A stretch of DNA of 15,690 bases from DATLFI01 sp035524895 (GCA_035524895.1 DATLFI010000371.1:1-15690), one strand, 5' to 3'. Shown: positions 1 to 7,538, counted from the first letter of the stretch. Numbers and translations: made by a program. Notes: generated by a model not told the origin, from the sequence alone.

Positions 1-45
1 GGAACCCCACCACGGCCGCCGAACCGGCCGAGCCGCTGACCGTTC

Positions 46-1122
46 CTACTTCCCGCCCTGTGCCCGTGCGAGCTCCTCGTCGACGATCTCGCTCAGTCGG
101 TCGAGACCGATCGCGCCCGACAGAGGACGGCCGTTGACGAAGAAAGCGGGGGTGCCATTGACGCCTGCGGCAATGCCGGCCTTGAGGTCGGCTTGCACCT
201 GCGCCTCGTACTTGCCGGATGAGAGGCAGCTGGAGAACTTGGCTTCGTCGAGGCCGAGTCGCTTGGCCTTGTCCTCGAGAGCGGCGATGTCGAGCGCGCT
301 CTGCTCCTCGAACATCAGGTCGTGGAGCTCCCAGAACTTGCCCTGGTCATCCGCGCACAGCGACGCCTCGGAAGCCTTGAATGCCTGCGGGTGGATGCTG
401 GTGAGCGGGTACTGGCGAAACACCACCCGGATCTTGCCGTCGTACTTGGCGAGCGCCTGCTCGATCGTCGGCACCACCTGCTTGCAGTAAGGGCACTGGA
501 AGTCGGAGAACTCGACCACGGTCACCGGCGCAGCAGCAGGACCCTTCGACGGCCCGTCGGCCGCGACCTCGATGCGGAACGGGTCGAGCATGTAGTCGAT
601 GTCACGGCCGTCCTCGAGCCCGGCGTAGAGCGCCTCGGTGGCGAGGAACTGGCGGATCTGCGGCGCGATCTGCTCGCGGTTGGCGTTGCGCATCCGGTTG
701 CGGTTCTGCTCGAAGAAAGCGGTGACTTCTTCCTCGGTGATCGCCGTCTGGCGCCGATCGAGCTCTTGCTGGAACCATTCGTCACGGCCCAGACTCGCCT
801 TGGCGGCGGCCTCCTCGGCCAGACGCTCCCGAACCACGCCGCGCACTGCCTGGTCGAGAACCTGGTGTCGGTTCTGGTCGGCCTGGAGCTGGCACTGCAG
901 CCGCTGCGCGTCGACACTATCGAGCTGCGCCGCCGCTGTCTCGAGGACCTCAGCCTCGGTGATCGGCTTGCCGTCGACCGTGGCGAGCTGCTTGTCGGCG
1001 GAGCCTGTGGACTGTGCGCTCTGGGCCTCGAGACCACAAGCAAGTAGGAGGCAGGCGAGGAGTCCGAGACCGGCGCGCTCCCAGCGCGAGCGCGAACCGA
1101 GGAAGGGGATGGACATGGTCAT
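46..1122 (-). CDS. Lipoprotein with SurA-like N-terminal region and DsbA-like thioredoxin domain
   Basis: The 358-residue protein begins with a basic stretch, a hydrophobic segment (17-28) and a lipobox LLAC with the lipidated Cys at 29, so it should be a periplasm-facing lipoprotein. Residues about 44-165 (ATVDGKPIT start, then a long helical charged stretch) resemble the N-terminal chaperone part of SurA/PpiC proteins, without a parvulin domain. Residues about 190-355 form a DsbA-type thioredoxin fold (Thioredoxin_4 class): active site CPYC at 210-213 and cis-Pro loop GTPAFFVNG at 323-331. Two extra cysteines (256, 299) may form the second disulfide seen in many such proteins. The likely role is thiol oxidation or isomerisation of exported proteins; direction is not visible. 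The start is supported by GGAG six bases before ATG. It lies 174 bp downstream of holB; a TAGAAT hexamer overlapping the holB stop codon could be its own -10 box, but no -35 is evident. Confidence 0.88.
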   Translation of the reverse strand: MTMSIPFLGSRSRWERAGLGLLACLLLACGLEAQSAQSTGSADKQLATVDGKPITEAEVLETAAAQLDSVDAQRLQCQLQADQNRHQVLDQAVRGVVRERLAEEAAAKASLGRDEWFQQELDRRQTAITEEEVTAFFEQNRNRMRNANREQIAPQIRQFLATEALYAGLEDGRDIDYMLDPFRIEVAADGPSKGPAAAPVTVVEFSDFQCPYCKQVVPTIEQALAKYDGKIRVVFRQYPLTSIHPQAFKASEASLCADDQGKFWELHDLMFEEQSALDIAALEDKAKRLGLDEAKFSSCLSSGKYEAQVQADLKAGIAAGVNGTPAFFVNGRPLSGAIGLDRLSEIVDEELARAQGGK

Positions 1123-1296
1123 GAGATTCTCCAGGTGAGGGGATTGCGGGCCGAACCGGCGGGGCCAAGGTGGGATGCGAGCCTGCGCCAGGGATGCGCG
1201 CGCTGGCTAGCCCGCGAGCTGAGACACTGAGCCGGGAGCGAGGGACTCGTTGCAGCGCGCACGATGCGGGCGCGACGACCGACCCAACCCGACATT

Positions 1297-2220
1297 CTAG
1301 CCCGATTCCGCCATGTCGGCCGGCTCTAGCCGCAGACGAGCCAGCGCCCGTGCCGTCAGCCCCTCCAAGATGCGGCGCGCCGGCACCGCACGTAGGCGCA
1401 GCTCCGGCGCCTCGAGCAGGCCGTGCGCCAGCTCGTGGAGCGGCGCGGCCACGGGTCTGGGTCGACCCTCCGCAGTCGCCAACACCGCCGACGCGGCCCT
1501 GACCCAGGGAGCCTCCGCGCGCAGGTCCTCGAACGCGGCGACGCCCCCCGCGTGGTCCAAGAGGGCGCCGGCGAAACCGATCGCGATCGCGGCGGAACCG
1601 CGCTCGAGATAAGCATCGAGCGCGCGATCGAGTGTTTCCACCGCAGGCGCGGCCGCCTCGCGCAGCGCGCGGCGCGTGCGTTCCTCGGGCAGGTAGATCG
1701 CGAGGCTTCTGCTGCGCAGCGTCGGCAGGAGCTGGCTTGCCGAGGGCGCAAGCAGCAGGAAGTTCCTCGGTGCCTGCAGGCCGGGCTCCTCGAGCACCTT
1801 GAGCAGGGCGTTGGCCGCTGCGCCCGAGAGGGTTTCCGCGTTCGCCACCACCACCACCTGACCGCGAGCCTCGAAGGGGCGGAGCTGCACGGTGCGCAGC
1901 GCCGCCTTCGTGCCTTCGACCGAGGTCGAGGTCTTGAGGTCGCGTTCGACCAGCACCAGGTCGGGATGGAAGGCACCCTGTTGCTCGGCCGTCACCGCGA
2001 TGCGCCGACAGTGCACGCAGGTGCCGCAGGGCCGCGATGCGGGAGCCTCGTCGCAGAGCAACGTTCGAGCCAGCTGCTCTGCAGCACGACGGCGACTGCT
2101 CTCGGACCCGCCATGGAGGATGACGGCGGGATAGAGCATGCCCCGGCGCGCCAGCCCGCGCGCCAGATCGAATGCGTCGCCGAGAACGAGCTCGTCCACG
2201 GGCTTCTTACCGGCCTTCAC
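1297..2220 (-). CDS. holB: DNA polymerase III subunit delta-prime
   Basis: This 307-residue protein is the clamp-loader delta-prime subunit, which helps load the beta sliding clamp onto primed DNA. It shows the clamp-loader AAA+ layout: a degenerate P-loop region (GGSESSRR, about 37-44, with no GKT), a four-cysteine zinc module (C56, C65, C68, C71), the hallmark stretch around NALLKVLEEP (137-146), and a sensor region LLPTLRSRS (164-172), where the usual SRC is SRS. A broken Walker A is normal in delta-prime, which does not hydrolyse ATP. The C-terminal third is an Ala/Leu/Arg-rich helical collar. The start is GTG at 2220; the GTGA overlaps the tmk stop, so translation is coupled to tmk. The reading frame is open further upstream into tmk, but that extension is a shadow. 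The tmk-holB pair is a common bacterial arrangement, which supports both calls. Confidence 0.92.
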   Translation of the reverse strand: MKAGKKPVDELVLGDAFDLARGLARRGMLYPAVILHGGSESSRRRAAEQLARTLLCDEAPASRPCGTCVHCRRIAVTAEQQGAFHPDLVLVERDLKTSTSVEGTKAALRTVQLRPFEARGQVVVVANAETLSGAAANALLKVLEEPGLQAPRNFLLLAPSASQLLPTLRSRSLAIYLPEERTRRALREAAAPAVETLDRALDAYLERGSAAIAIGFAGALLDHAGGVAAFEDLRAEAPWVRAASAVLATAEGRPRPVAAPLHELAHGLLEAPELRLRAVPARRILEGLTARALARLRLEPADMAESG

Positions 2221-2888
2221 GACGCGACCTCGACCCACTCCCACGCTGCCGGCTGCAACAGGTCGGAGAGCGCCTCGGCGACCTGCCGGATGGTCTCGGC
2301 GCGCTCGCCCGAGGAATCGACGACGCGAAAGCGCTCGGGCTCCCGTGCCGCGAGCTCGAGGTAGCCCTGGCGGACGCGGCGGTAGAACTCGAGCTCCTCC
2401 TCGTCGAAGCGGTTGACGCCGCCCCCGCCGGCGACGCGCCGCTTGGGCGAGCGGCTGCGCTCGCGAGCCAGCTCGGGCGGCAGGTCGAACAGCACGGTAC
2501 GGTCGGGACGGCGACCGCCGGTGGCCAGCCGGTCGACGGCATCGATCAGCGACACCGGCACTCCTCGACCCGCGCCCTGGTAGGCGTAGGTCGAGTCGGT
2601 GAAGCGATCGCACAACAGCACCTGGCCGGCGGCGAGCGTCGGGTCGACCACCTCGGTCAGCAGCTGCCGCCGATCGGCGAACAGCAGCAGCAGCTCGGTG
2701 AGCGGGTCGAGCGGCGTGTCGTCGAGGAACACCGTGCGGATGCGCTCTCCGGTCGACGTGCCGCCGGGCTGCTGGGTGACCCGCAGCGCGACGCCGCCGC
2801 GCTCCAGCGCCGCCGCCGCACGCCGCAGGTGCGAGGTCTTGCCGCTGCCGTCGAGACCTTCGAAGGTGACGAAACGCGGCGCCGTCAT
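2217..2888 (-). CDS. tmk: Thymidylate kinase (dTMP kinase)
   Basis: The 223-residue cytosolic enzyme phosphorylates dTMP to dTDP in dTTP synthesis, and its length is typical of bacterial TMK. Visible motifs are the P-loop EGLDGSGKTS (10-19), the dTMP-binding DRF with following DSTYAYQG (94-105), and a Lys/Arg-rich LID region around 140-160 followed by FYRRVRQGYLELA (168-180). The usual REPGGT motif reads QQPGGT (39-44), so both the Arg and the Glu before PGGT are Gln. The frame is open for 25 more codons upstream, but homologous sequence starts at ATG 2888 (MTAPRFVTFEG), which is chosen here although the upstream bases give only a poor Shine-Dalgarno. The stop overlaps the holB start by 4 bp (GTGA). 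It lies 78 bp after the DUF309 gene on the same strand, so it may be part of a longer operon. Confidence 0.95.
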   Translation of the reverse strand: MTAPRFVTFEGLDGSGKTSHLRRAAAALERGGVALRVTQQPGGTSTGERIRTVFLDDTPLDPLTELLLLFADRRQLLTEVVDPTLAAGQVLLCDRFTDSTYAYQGAGRGVPVSLIDAVDRLATGGRRPDRTVLFDLPPELARERSRSPKRRVAGGGGVNRFDEEELEFYRRVRQGYLELAAREPERFRVVDSSGERAETIRQVAEALSDLLQPAAWEWVEVAS

Positions 2889-2966
2889 GGAAAAGGCAAT
2901 GTAGCACGGGGGGTGCGACGAGGGCGGTGAGCCCGGTCTCTTCGGACAGCGCGAAGGAGCCATCTT

Positions 2967-3410
2967 CTACCGACGAGCCCGCCGCAGCCTCGGCCGCGAG
3001 GGCAGGTCGCCCTCACCCCTGGCAAGCCAGGCTCTCCAGACTCCGAGCTGCGCGACGAACGCGCTCAGCTCGATCGTCGCGAGACCTGGTGCCCTGGCCG
3101 CCGCGACCTCGCCCGCTCCGAGGCGGCGAGCGCCACGCTCCAACAGCCGCGCCGCCGGGGCAGCCCGGCCACGATCGAACCAGTGGTGGAAACCCGCCGC
3201 GACCTGCACCAGGCCCTGGTAGAGATCGCGCGGCTCCGGGTTGCGCGACCGCCAGATCAGCTCCCAAGGCTCGTGGGCGTCGAAGTAACGGCCTTGGTCG
3301 AAGAGCTCGACGCCGAGCTGGAACAGCCGCTCCTTCTCGGCGTCGTCGAGGGCCGGATGCAGCGATCCTGCATTGGCGCGTCGCGCGTCGCTGGGAGCTT
3401 CGTCCGACAT
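2967..3410 (-). CDS. DUF309 family protein
   Basis: This 147-residue protein carries the DUF309 signature: a helical segment GVELFDQGRYFDAHEPWELIWR (33-54, key residues F43, H46, E47, E50, W53) followed by LYQGLVQVAAGFHHW (63-77). DUF309 proteins are small all-helical proteins found in many bacteria; I know of no established biochemical function. The acidic N-terminus (1-25) and Arg-rich C-terminus (135-147) lie outside the conserved core. The ATG start has no recognisable Shine-Dalgarno. Instead a 6-bp inverted repeat (GCGACG at 3411-3416 with CGTCGC at 3425-3430) sits just upstream, so the start is only moderately certain. It lies 66 bp downstream of the flavoprotein gene and 78 bp upstream of tmk, all on one strand. 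Confidence 0.83.
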   Translation of the reverse strand: MSDEAPSDARRANAGSLHPALDDAEKERLFQLGVELFDQGRYFDAHEPWELIWRSRNPEPRDLYQGLVQVAAGFHHWFDRGRAAPAARLLERGARRLGAGEVAAARAPGLATIELSAFVAQLGVWRAWLARGEGDLPSRPRLRRARR

Positions 3411-3476
3411 GCGACGAGCGTACGCGTCGCGCGACTCCCGCTCTATCCATTCTCGTGGACCGCTTCGGCTCGCCGA

Positions 3477-5126
3477 TCAGGCCGAGGCCTCCGCACGGAC
3501 CGGCGAGCCGCCGCGCAGCCGCGGCAGCCGGCGCTCGAGCTCGGCCGGCTCGAGCCCCAGCCGGCGGCAGGCAGCGAGAAGCGGCGGGATCTCCACCGGA
3601 TAGAGATTCTGTCGCGCGGGGTCGGCGAGCCCGATCAAGTTCCTCGGTGCGATGGTCTTTCGCACCCACCGGTGCAGCTCGCTGGGTGCCCCGTCGCGCG
3701 CGGCGCGGGATGGCGACTCCTCGACCGCGGCGCGCAGCAGCGGATCGGTGGCGCCCAGGAAGCCCTGCCAGCACCAGCCCTCGGCGGCGCCGCCCTCGCT
3801 CGGTTCGAGCAGGCGCTGTCGCAGCTCGCCGAAGCTCGCCGCGGCGAAGTAGAGCTGGGCGATCGCGGAGAAGCGAGACAGGTCGTGGAGCAGCGGGTAG
3901 GCCGCCGCGAGGAGTGCCTCCTGGTGATCGGCTTCGCGTTCGAGGAGCGCCGAGTACCGCTCGAGGCCCGCCTCGATCGCAGCCGGCACGAGGCTCCCAC
4001 AGCCCGCCCCCTCGCCCAGGAGCCCGGCAAGGCGCTCGACTCCCAGGAGCGACCAGGCGATGCCGGTCGAGAACAGCGGCGAGTAGAACGCATAAGCCTG
4101 CGGCAGCACCGCCCACCGCTCGCCGGCCGCCCGCTCGAGCCGGCGCTGCAGCACGCCGGTGGCGGCGATCGCGCCGCGCGGCCGGGCGTGCTCGAACTGT
4201 CGCGCGAGGCTCGGATACCGCTCGAGCAGGATCCCGAAGGCCCGCTCCGGCTCGCCCCAGGGCAACCGCAATCCGAGACTCTCCTCGCGCTCTGTGTCGA
4301 CCACGAACCCGGCGCTGACCAGCCCGGCGTCGAAGCGGAGCTGATACATCCAGCCGGCGTCGAGCAGGTGGTGCACCGCCGCCCAGCTCTCCGGGAACGG
4401 CTCGGCCGGCGCATCGGCGCGCGGCGGCGACGGCTCGACCTGCGAGAACGGCGGAAGTCCGTCGAAGTGCGCGAACAGCAGGCGCGTCGAGAAGCGAGCG
4501 GGGCGAACGCGCTCCGCGATGCCGAGCATGGTGGCGAGGAAGCCACCGGGCCCGCTCGCGTCGACCACGAACGCCGCCTCGACCACGAGCGCCTCGTCGC
4601 CGCTGGATCGCCGAAGCATCCCCTCGCAGCGCGCGCCGCCGGCCTCGATCTGGCACGAGCGCAGCTCGCAGCGGTCGAGGTAGCGCATCCCCTCGTCGAC
4701 CGCGCGCTCCACCAGGTGCGCGTCGACGTCGGCACGCAGCCATTGCGTGTCGGAGACCTCGTCGTCCGGCGAGGCGGCGACCAGCAGCCGGTTCGCGTTC
4801 CGCGCCGCGAGCTCGAAACGCGAGCCGGTCGGCTGGGCGTAGAACGTGAAGCCGCGCTTGAGCCCGCAGCCGAGGTGCGGCAAGTGGCGGCGCCAGCGAC
4901 CCCAGGCGGCGAGGTGACGGAGATCGGCGAAGCCGTACGTCGCGGCGAGGCGCTCCAACGCGATGTTGGCGAGCGGTGTCGACGACTCGCCGAGCGCGAA
5001 GCGGGGATGCGTGCCGCGTTCGACCAGGAGCACGTCGCGCCCGCGGGCATGCAACGCCCGCGCGAGGATCGCGCCCGCGAAACCGGAGCCCACCACCAAC
5101 ACCTCGGCGCGCTCGAGGCGGGTCAC
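3477..5126 (-). CDS. FAD-dependent oxidoreductase, flavin-dependent-halogenase-like
   Basis: The 549-residue protein opens with a Rossmann dinucleotide motif VVGSGFAGA (11-19) and LLVERG (33-38). LGESSTPLANIAL (45-57) matches the GES segment typical of flavin-dependent halogenases. GLKRGFTFY (88-96) places a Lys (90) where halogenases have the catalytic lysine. FVVDASGPGG (186-195) is the second FAD-contacting motif of the geranylgeranyl-reductase/halogenase superfamily, and SPLFSTGIAWSL (349-360) resembles the Ser-Thr-Gly flavin/halide loop. The halogenase WxWxIP motif is altered: the corresponding place reads GWMYQLR (258-264). It could therefore be a halogenase with a divergent motif, or an oxidase/reductase that has lost halogenation. 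The C-terminal 150 residues are helical, with conserved-looking WCWQGFLG (451-458). The GTG start overlaps the radical SAM stop (GTGA), so the two are translationally coupled. No signal peptide or membrane segment is seen. Superfamily call is firm; reaction is unknown. Confidence 0.82.
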   Translation of the reverse strand: MTRLERAEVLVVGSGFAGAILARALHARGRDVLLVERGTHPRFALGESSTPLANIALERLAATYGFADLRHLAAWGRWRRHLPHLGCGLKRGFTFYAQPTGSRFELAARNANRLLVAASPDDEVSDTQWLRADVDAHLVERAVDEGMRYLDRCELRSCQIEAGGARCEGMLRRSSGDEALVVEAAFVVDASGPGGFLATMLGIAERVRPARFSTRLLFAHFDGLPPFSQVEPSPPRADAPAEPFPESWAAVHHLLDAGWMYQLRFDAGLVSAGFVVDTEREESLGLRLPWGEPERAFGILLERYPSLARQFEHARPRGAIAATGVLQRRLERAAGERWAVLPQAYAFYSPLFSTGIAWSLLGVERLAGLLGEGAGCGSLVPAAIEAGLERYSALLEREADHQEALLAAAYPLLHDLSRFSAIAQLYFAAASFGELRQRLLEPSEGGAAEGWCWQGFLGATDPLLRAAVEESPSRAARDGAPSELHRWVRKTIAPRNLIGLADPARQNLYPVEIPPLLAACRRLGLEPAELERRLPRLRGGSPVRAEASA

Positions 5127-6160
5127 GGCGCGCGATCTCCAGCCCGCTGGCAGTCGCAGCAGATCGCGGGCTCGCTGCGACCGCGGTGCGAGATCCTGCG
5201 CAGCCGCTCGACGCGCGGACCGACGCAGCGCTCACAGCCGTCAGGGCTATGCCGCGCCAGGGTCTGGAGGTCCCAGGTGTCGAGCAGCACGGCGGTATTG
5301 GCGAACGCCGCCTCGACCTCGACGAGCGCGCACTCGTAGGAGCGCTCCACCAACCCCAGCGTGACCGGTGCGAAATCGCCGAGACGCGCCAGTACCTCGA
5401 GCGCTCCATTGCCGCCTCGCACCGGCACCAGCGACACCACCGCGGCTCCGGCACGCGCCGCAGCGCCGGCGCTCCGCACGATCCACTCCACCTGCTCGGC
5501 GGCCGGCACGAACGGCGCGCCGACGAGCACGAATGCACGCACACCGACGCCTTCGGCACGCAGCGCCTCGCTCGCAGCGGCGAAGGTCTCGGGATCGCTG
5601 TCCTTGGCGATCGCCGCGCTGGCGCGCGGGTGGACCGTCTCGAGCCCCATCGCGACCTCGAGCGAGCCGGAGAGGCGCTCGGCAAAGACGCGCCAGCGAG
5701 CCCGACCGCGCGCGCCCAGGACCAGGCGTGGATGGCACTCCACTGTGACCCGCGCGAAAGGCTCGAGCAACCGCAGCAACTCCTCGTCGTCCTCCTCGGG
5801 CACCGCGCGCGGGTCGAAGAAGTTGCTGGCGTTGTAGAGCTTCACCTGCTCGACGGCATCACTGGCTGCGCCACCATCGGTGCGAATCTCCGCGAGCGCC
5901 GAGCGGAGCTGCGCCGGGAGCGCGCCCCGAGGAGTCGGGCCGGAGATGGTGTAGCGCCAGAGGTCGCAGAACACGCAGGTGAACGGACATTCGGCGCCGG
6001 TCAGGAAGACCGTCGCGGTTCGCCGCACGCCATCGCGATGGCGTTCCTCCTCGACCACCACCCCTTGGTGCTGCCAGGGCGATAGCGAAGCTCGCGCCGG
6101 GCGCAACGCGCGCACCGTGGCCGGCGACAGGGACTCGGGCGAGTGGTTGGCGACGGTCAC
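5123..6160 (-). CDS. Radical SAM protein of unknown function
   Basis: The 345-residue protein has the radical SAM cluster motif CPFTCVFC (58-65; Cys 58, 62, 65), followed by DLWRYT. The Elp3/MiaB-like barrel follows: KLYNASNFFDPRA (107-119), TVECHPRLV (139-147), LEVAMGLETVHP (167-178) and VRAFVLVGAPF (207-217). From memory, proteins with a C-x3-C-x2-C-D-L-W segment plus these motifs form a recurring uncharacterised group in several phyla; I know of no assigned reaction. The C-terminus adds two CxxC pairs (309/312 and 334/337), which may hold zinc or a second Fe-S cluster. The start is taken as GTG at 6160, with AGGA about 10 bases upstream; a longer open frame into the preceding gene has no family similarity. 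It lies 34 bp after the asparagine-synthase-like gene and overlaps the flavoprotein by 4 bp, so these three probably act together. Confidence 0.85.
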   Translation of the reverse strand: MTVANHSPESLSPATVRALRPARASLSPWQHQGVVVEEERHRDGVRRTATVFLTGAECPFTCVFCDLWRYTISGPTPRGALPAQLRSALAEIRTDGGAASDAVEQVKLYNASNFFDPRAVPEEDDEELLRLLEPFARVTVECHPRLVLGARGRARWRVFAERLSGSLEVAMGLETVHPRASAAIAKDSDPETFAAASEALRAEGVGVRAFVLVGAPFVPAAEQVEWIVRSAGAAARAGAAVVSLVPVRGGNGALEVLARLGDFAPVTLGLVERSYECALVEVEAAFANTAVLLDTWDLQTLARHSPDGCERCVGPRVERLRRISHRGRSEPAICCDCQRAGDRAP

Positions 6161-6194
6161 CGCGGCAGGATCCTGACCGGCGGCGACCGTCCCG

Positions 6195-7538
6195 TCAGCG
6201 GGCGTAGGCGAGCTCGAAGTGCCGCCGGTAGCGCATGGCGGCCTCGACGGGCGACCCGAACCGGCTCGCCACCAGCTCGGCCGACGCCGCGCCATGCTGG
6301 AAGCGGCGCTTCTCGAACACCGGGAAGTCCAGATCGAGGAGCTGCCGGAAACCGCGGCGCACGACTTCTCCCTTGAGCGAGTAGAGCGCCGACGTCGAGC
6401 CGCGCGTGAGCACGTCGAACGGAATTGCTTCGGCCACCTCCACCAGCGCCGGCCGGGTGAAGGGGCTCCACGACACGAAGCCAAGCCCCCGCGCGGGCGC
6501 CCAGGTGCGCACGCAGGCCCGCGAGAGGCCGCCGCTGTAGGTGAGCGAGTGCTTGATCGCCTCGACGCCCCAGCCCTCCTGGTAGAGCATGCGGTTGCTC
6601 ACCACGCTGCGAATCGTCAGCTCCTCGTTCTCCTCGAGCGGGTAGTCCTTGAGGTTCTCGTCGCCGCCATCGCCGTCTGCGAGCAGCCGCCACTCGGGAT
6701 AGCGGTCCCGGATGCCCTCGAGCAGCGCGAGCGCCACCGCGGCGCACTCGACGTCGAGCGGCTTGTAGTCCTCGATCACCTCGACCGCGCGCAGCGGGTC
6801 CATCGCCTCGACTGGAGCTTCGATCTGCTCCCCCAGCACCTCGAGATCCAGGCGACGCAGGAACTCGCGAGCCTGGTCCGCATCGCCGCCGCCGCTGCCT
6901 ACGCGCAGCGTGAACGCCTTGAGCCGGGACGGTGACTGGCCCAGGTCGAGCAGCGTCCGGTAGAGGGCTATCAAGACCGCGCCGCTGTCGATGCCGCCGG
7001 AGAAGCAGACCCCGATCGGCAGGCGCCGAGTCGCCTCGTCCTGCGCCTCGAGCCAGTGGCGCGCCTCCCGCAGCAGCGCGTCCACATAGCGGGCGCCGAT
7101 CTGGTCGAGATCGGGCGGCAGCACGGCGCGGGGTGGGTCGAAGAATCGGCGGTGCTGCGGGTTCGGGTCGGGACAGCCGATCAGCCGCAGCGTCGTGACG
7201 TGGTGTGCCGGCACCATCCGCGTGTAGGAAGGATGGAACTGCCCGCCGTAGCCGAGCGCGTCGAGCTGGTCGCGGACATGATCGATGCGCTCGGCGACGA
7301 TCAGCATCGGCCCGCTGGGCTCCTTCGCCAGGAAGTAGCGCAGGGGACGATCGAGGCTGCGCGCGAGCAACACTCGCTCGTCGACGCGGGCCACCAGCGC
7401 GAACGACCCGCGCACACCCAGCAGCTCGGCCGGGCGCTCGCCGCGCAGGACCTCGAGCGCCTGCTCGAGCGACATGTTCTCGATGCGCTGGCTCTCCGGA
7501 GCCACCAGGTCGAAGACGCGCGCGATGGGGCGATCCAT
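6195..7538 (-). CDS. Asparagine-synthase-related amide-forming enzyme lacking the glutaminase Cys
   Basis: The 447-residue protein has an asparagine synthase C-domain: PP-loop VCFSGGIDSG (177-186) for AMP-forming activation, a pyrophosphate loop LADGDGGDEN (286-295), and the later SWSPFTRPALVEVAEAIP (356-373) equivalent of AsnB. Residues about 40-120 (VRGSFALVARVDERVLLAR then PLRYF) match only the second half of the class II glutaminase domain. The first half, with the N-terminal Cys nucleophile of AsnB (MCG), is absent, and no Cys follows Met1. It therefore cannot release ammonia from glutamine by the usual route. Beta-lactam synthetase and lasso-peptide cyclase are known relatives without that nucleophile that use a substrate amine instead. 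GAGGAG eight bases before ATG 7538 fixes the start over a longer frame. It is first in the minus-strand run, divergent from the lipoprotein gene 138 bp away. Substrate is unknown. Confidence 0.85.
   Translation of the reverse strand: MDRPIARVFDLVAPESQRIENMSLEQALEVLRGERPAELLGVRGSFALVARVDERVLLARSLDRPLRYFLAKEPSGPMLIVAERIDHVRDQLDALGYGGQFHPSYTRMVPAHHVTTLRLIGCPDPNPQHRRFFDPPRAVLPPDLDQIGARYVDALLREARHWLEAQDEATRRLPIGVCFSGGIDSGAVLIALYRTLLDLGQSPSRLKAFTLRVGSGGGDADQAREFLRRLDLEVLGEQIEAPVEAMDPLRAVEVIEDYKPLDVECAAVALALLEGIRDRYPEWRLLADGDGGDENLKDYPLEENEELTIRSVVSNRMLYQEGWGVEAIKHSLTYSGGLSRACVRTWAPARGLGFVSWSPFTRPALVEVAEAIPFDVLTRGSTSALYSLKGEVVRRGFRQLLDLDFPVFEKRRFQHGAASAELVASRFGSPVEAAMRYRRHFELAYAR

Noticed and set aside
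13..30. CGGCCG / CGGCCG stem after the DsbA-like gene, possible terminator
   Set aside because: Only 6 bp, itself palindromic GC-rich sequence, with no T-run on the transcribed strand.
2221..2907. Extension of the holB frame through tmk (536-codon frame)
   Set aside because: The added part is an Arg-rich shadow of tmk; the delta-prime family sequence begins at the GTG overlapping the tmk stop.
2927..5685. Very long open frames on both strands (463, 718 and 890 codons) overlapping the DUF309, flavoprotein and radical SAM genes
   Set aside because: They are Arg/Ala/Pro-rich, lack any recognisable motif, and lie over genes with clear family signatures; typical shadow frames in high-GC DNA.
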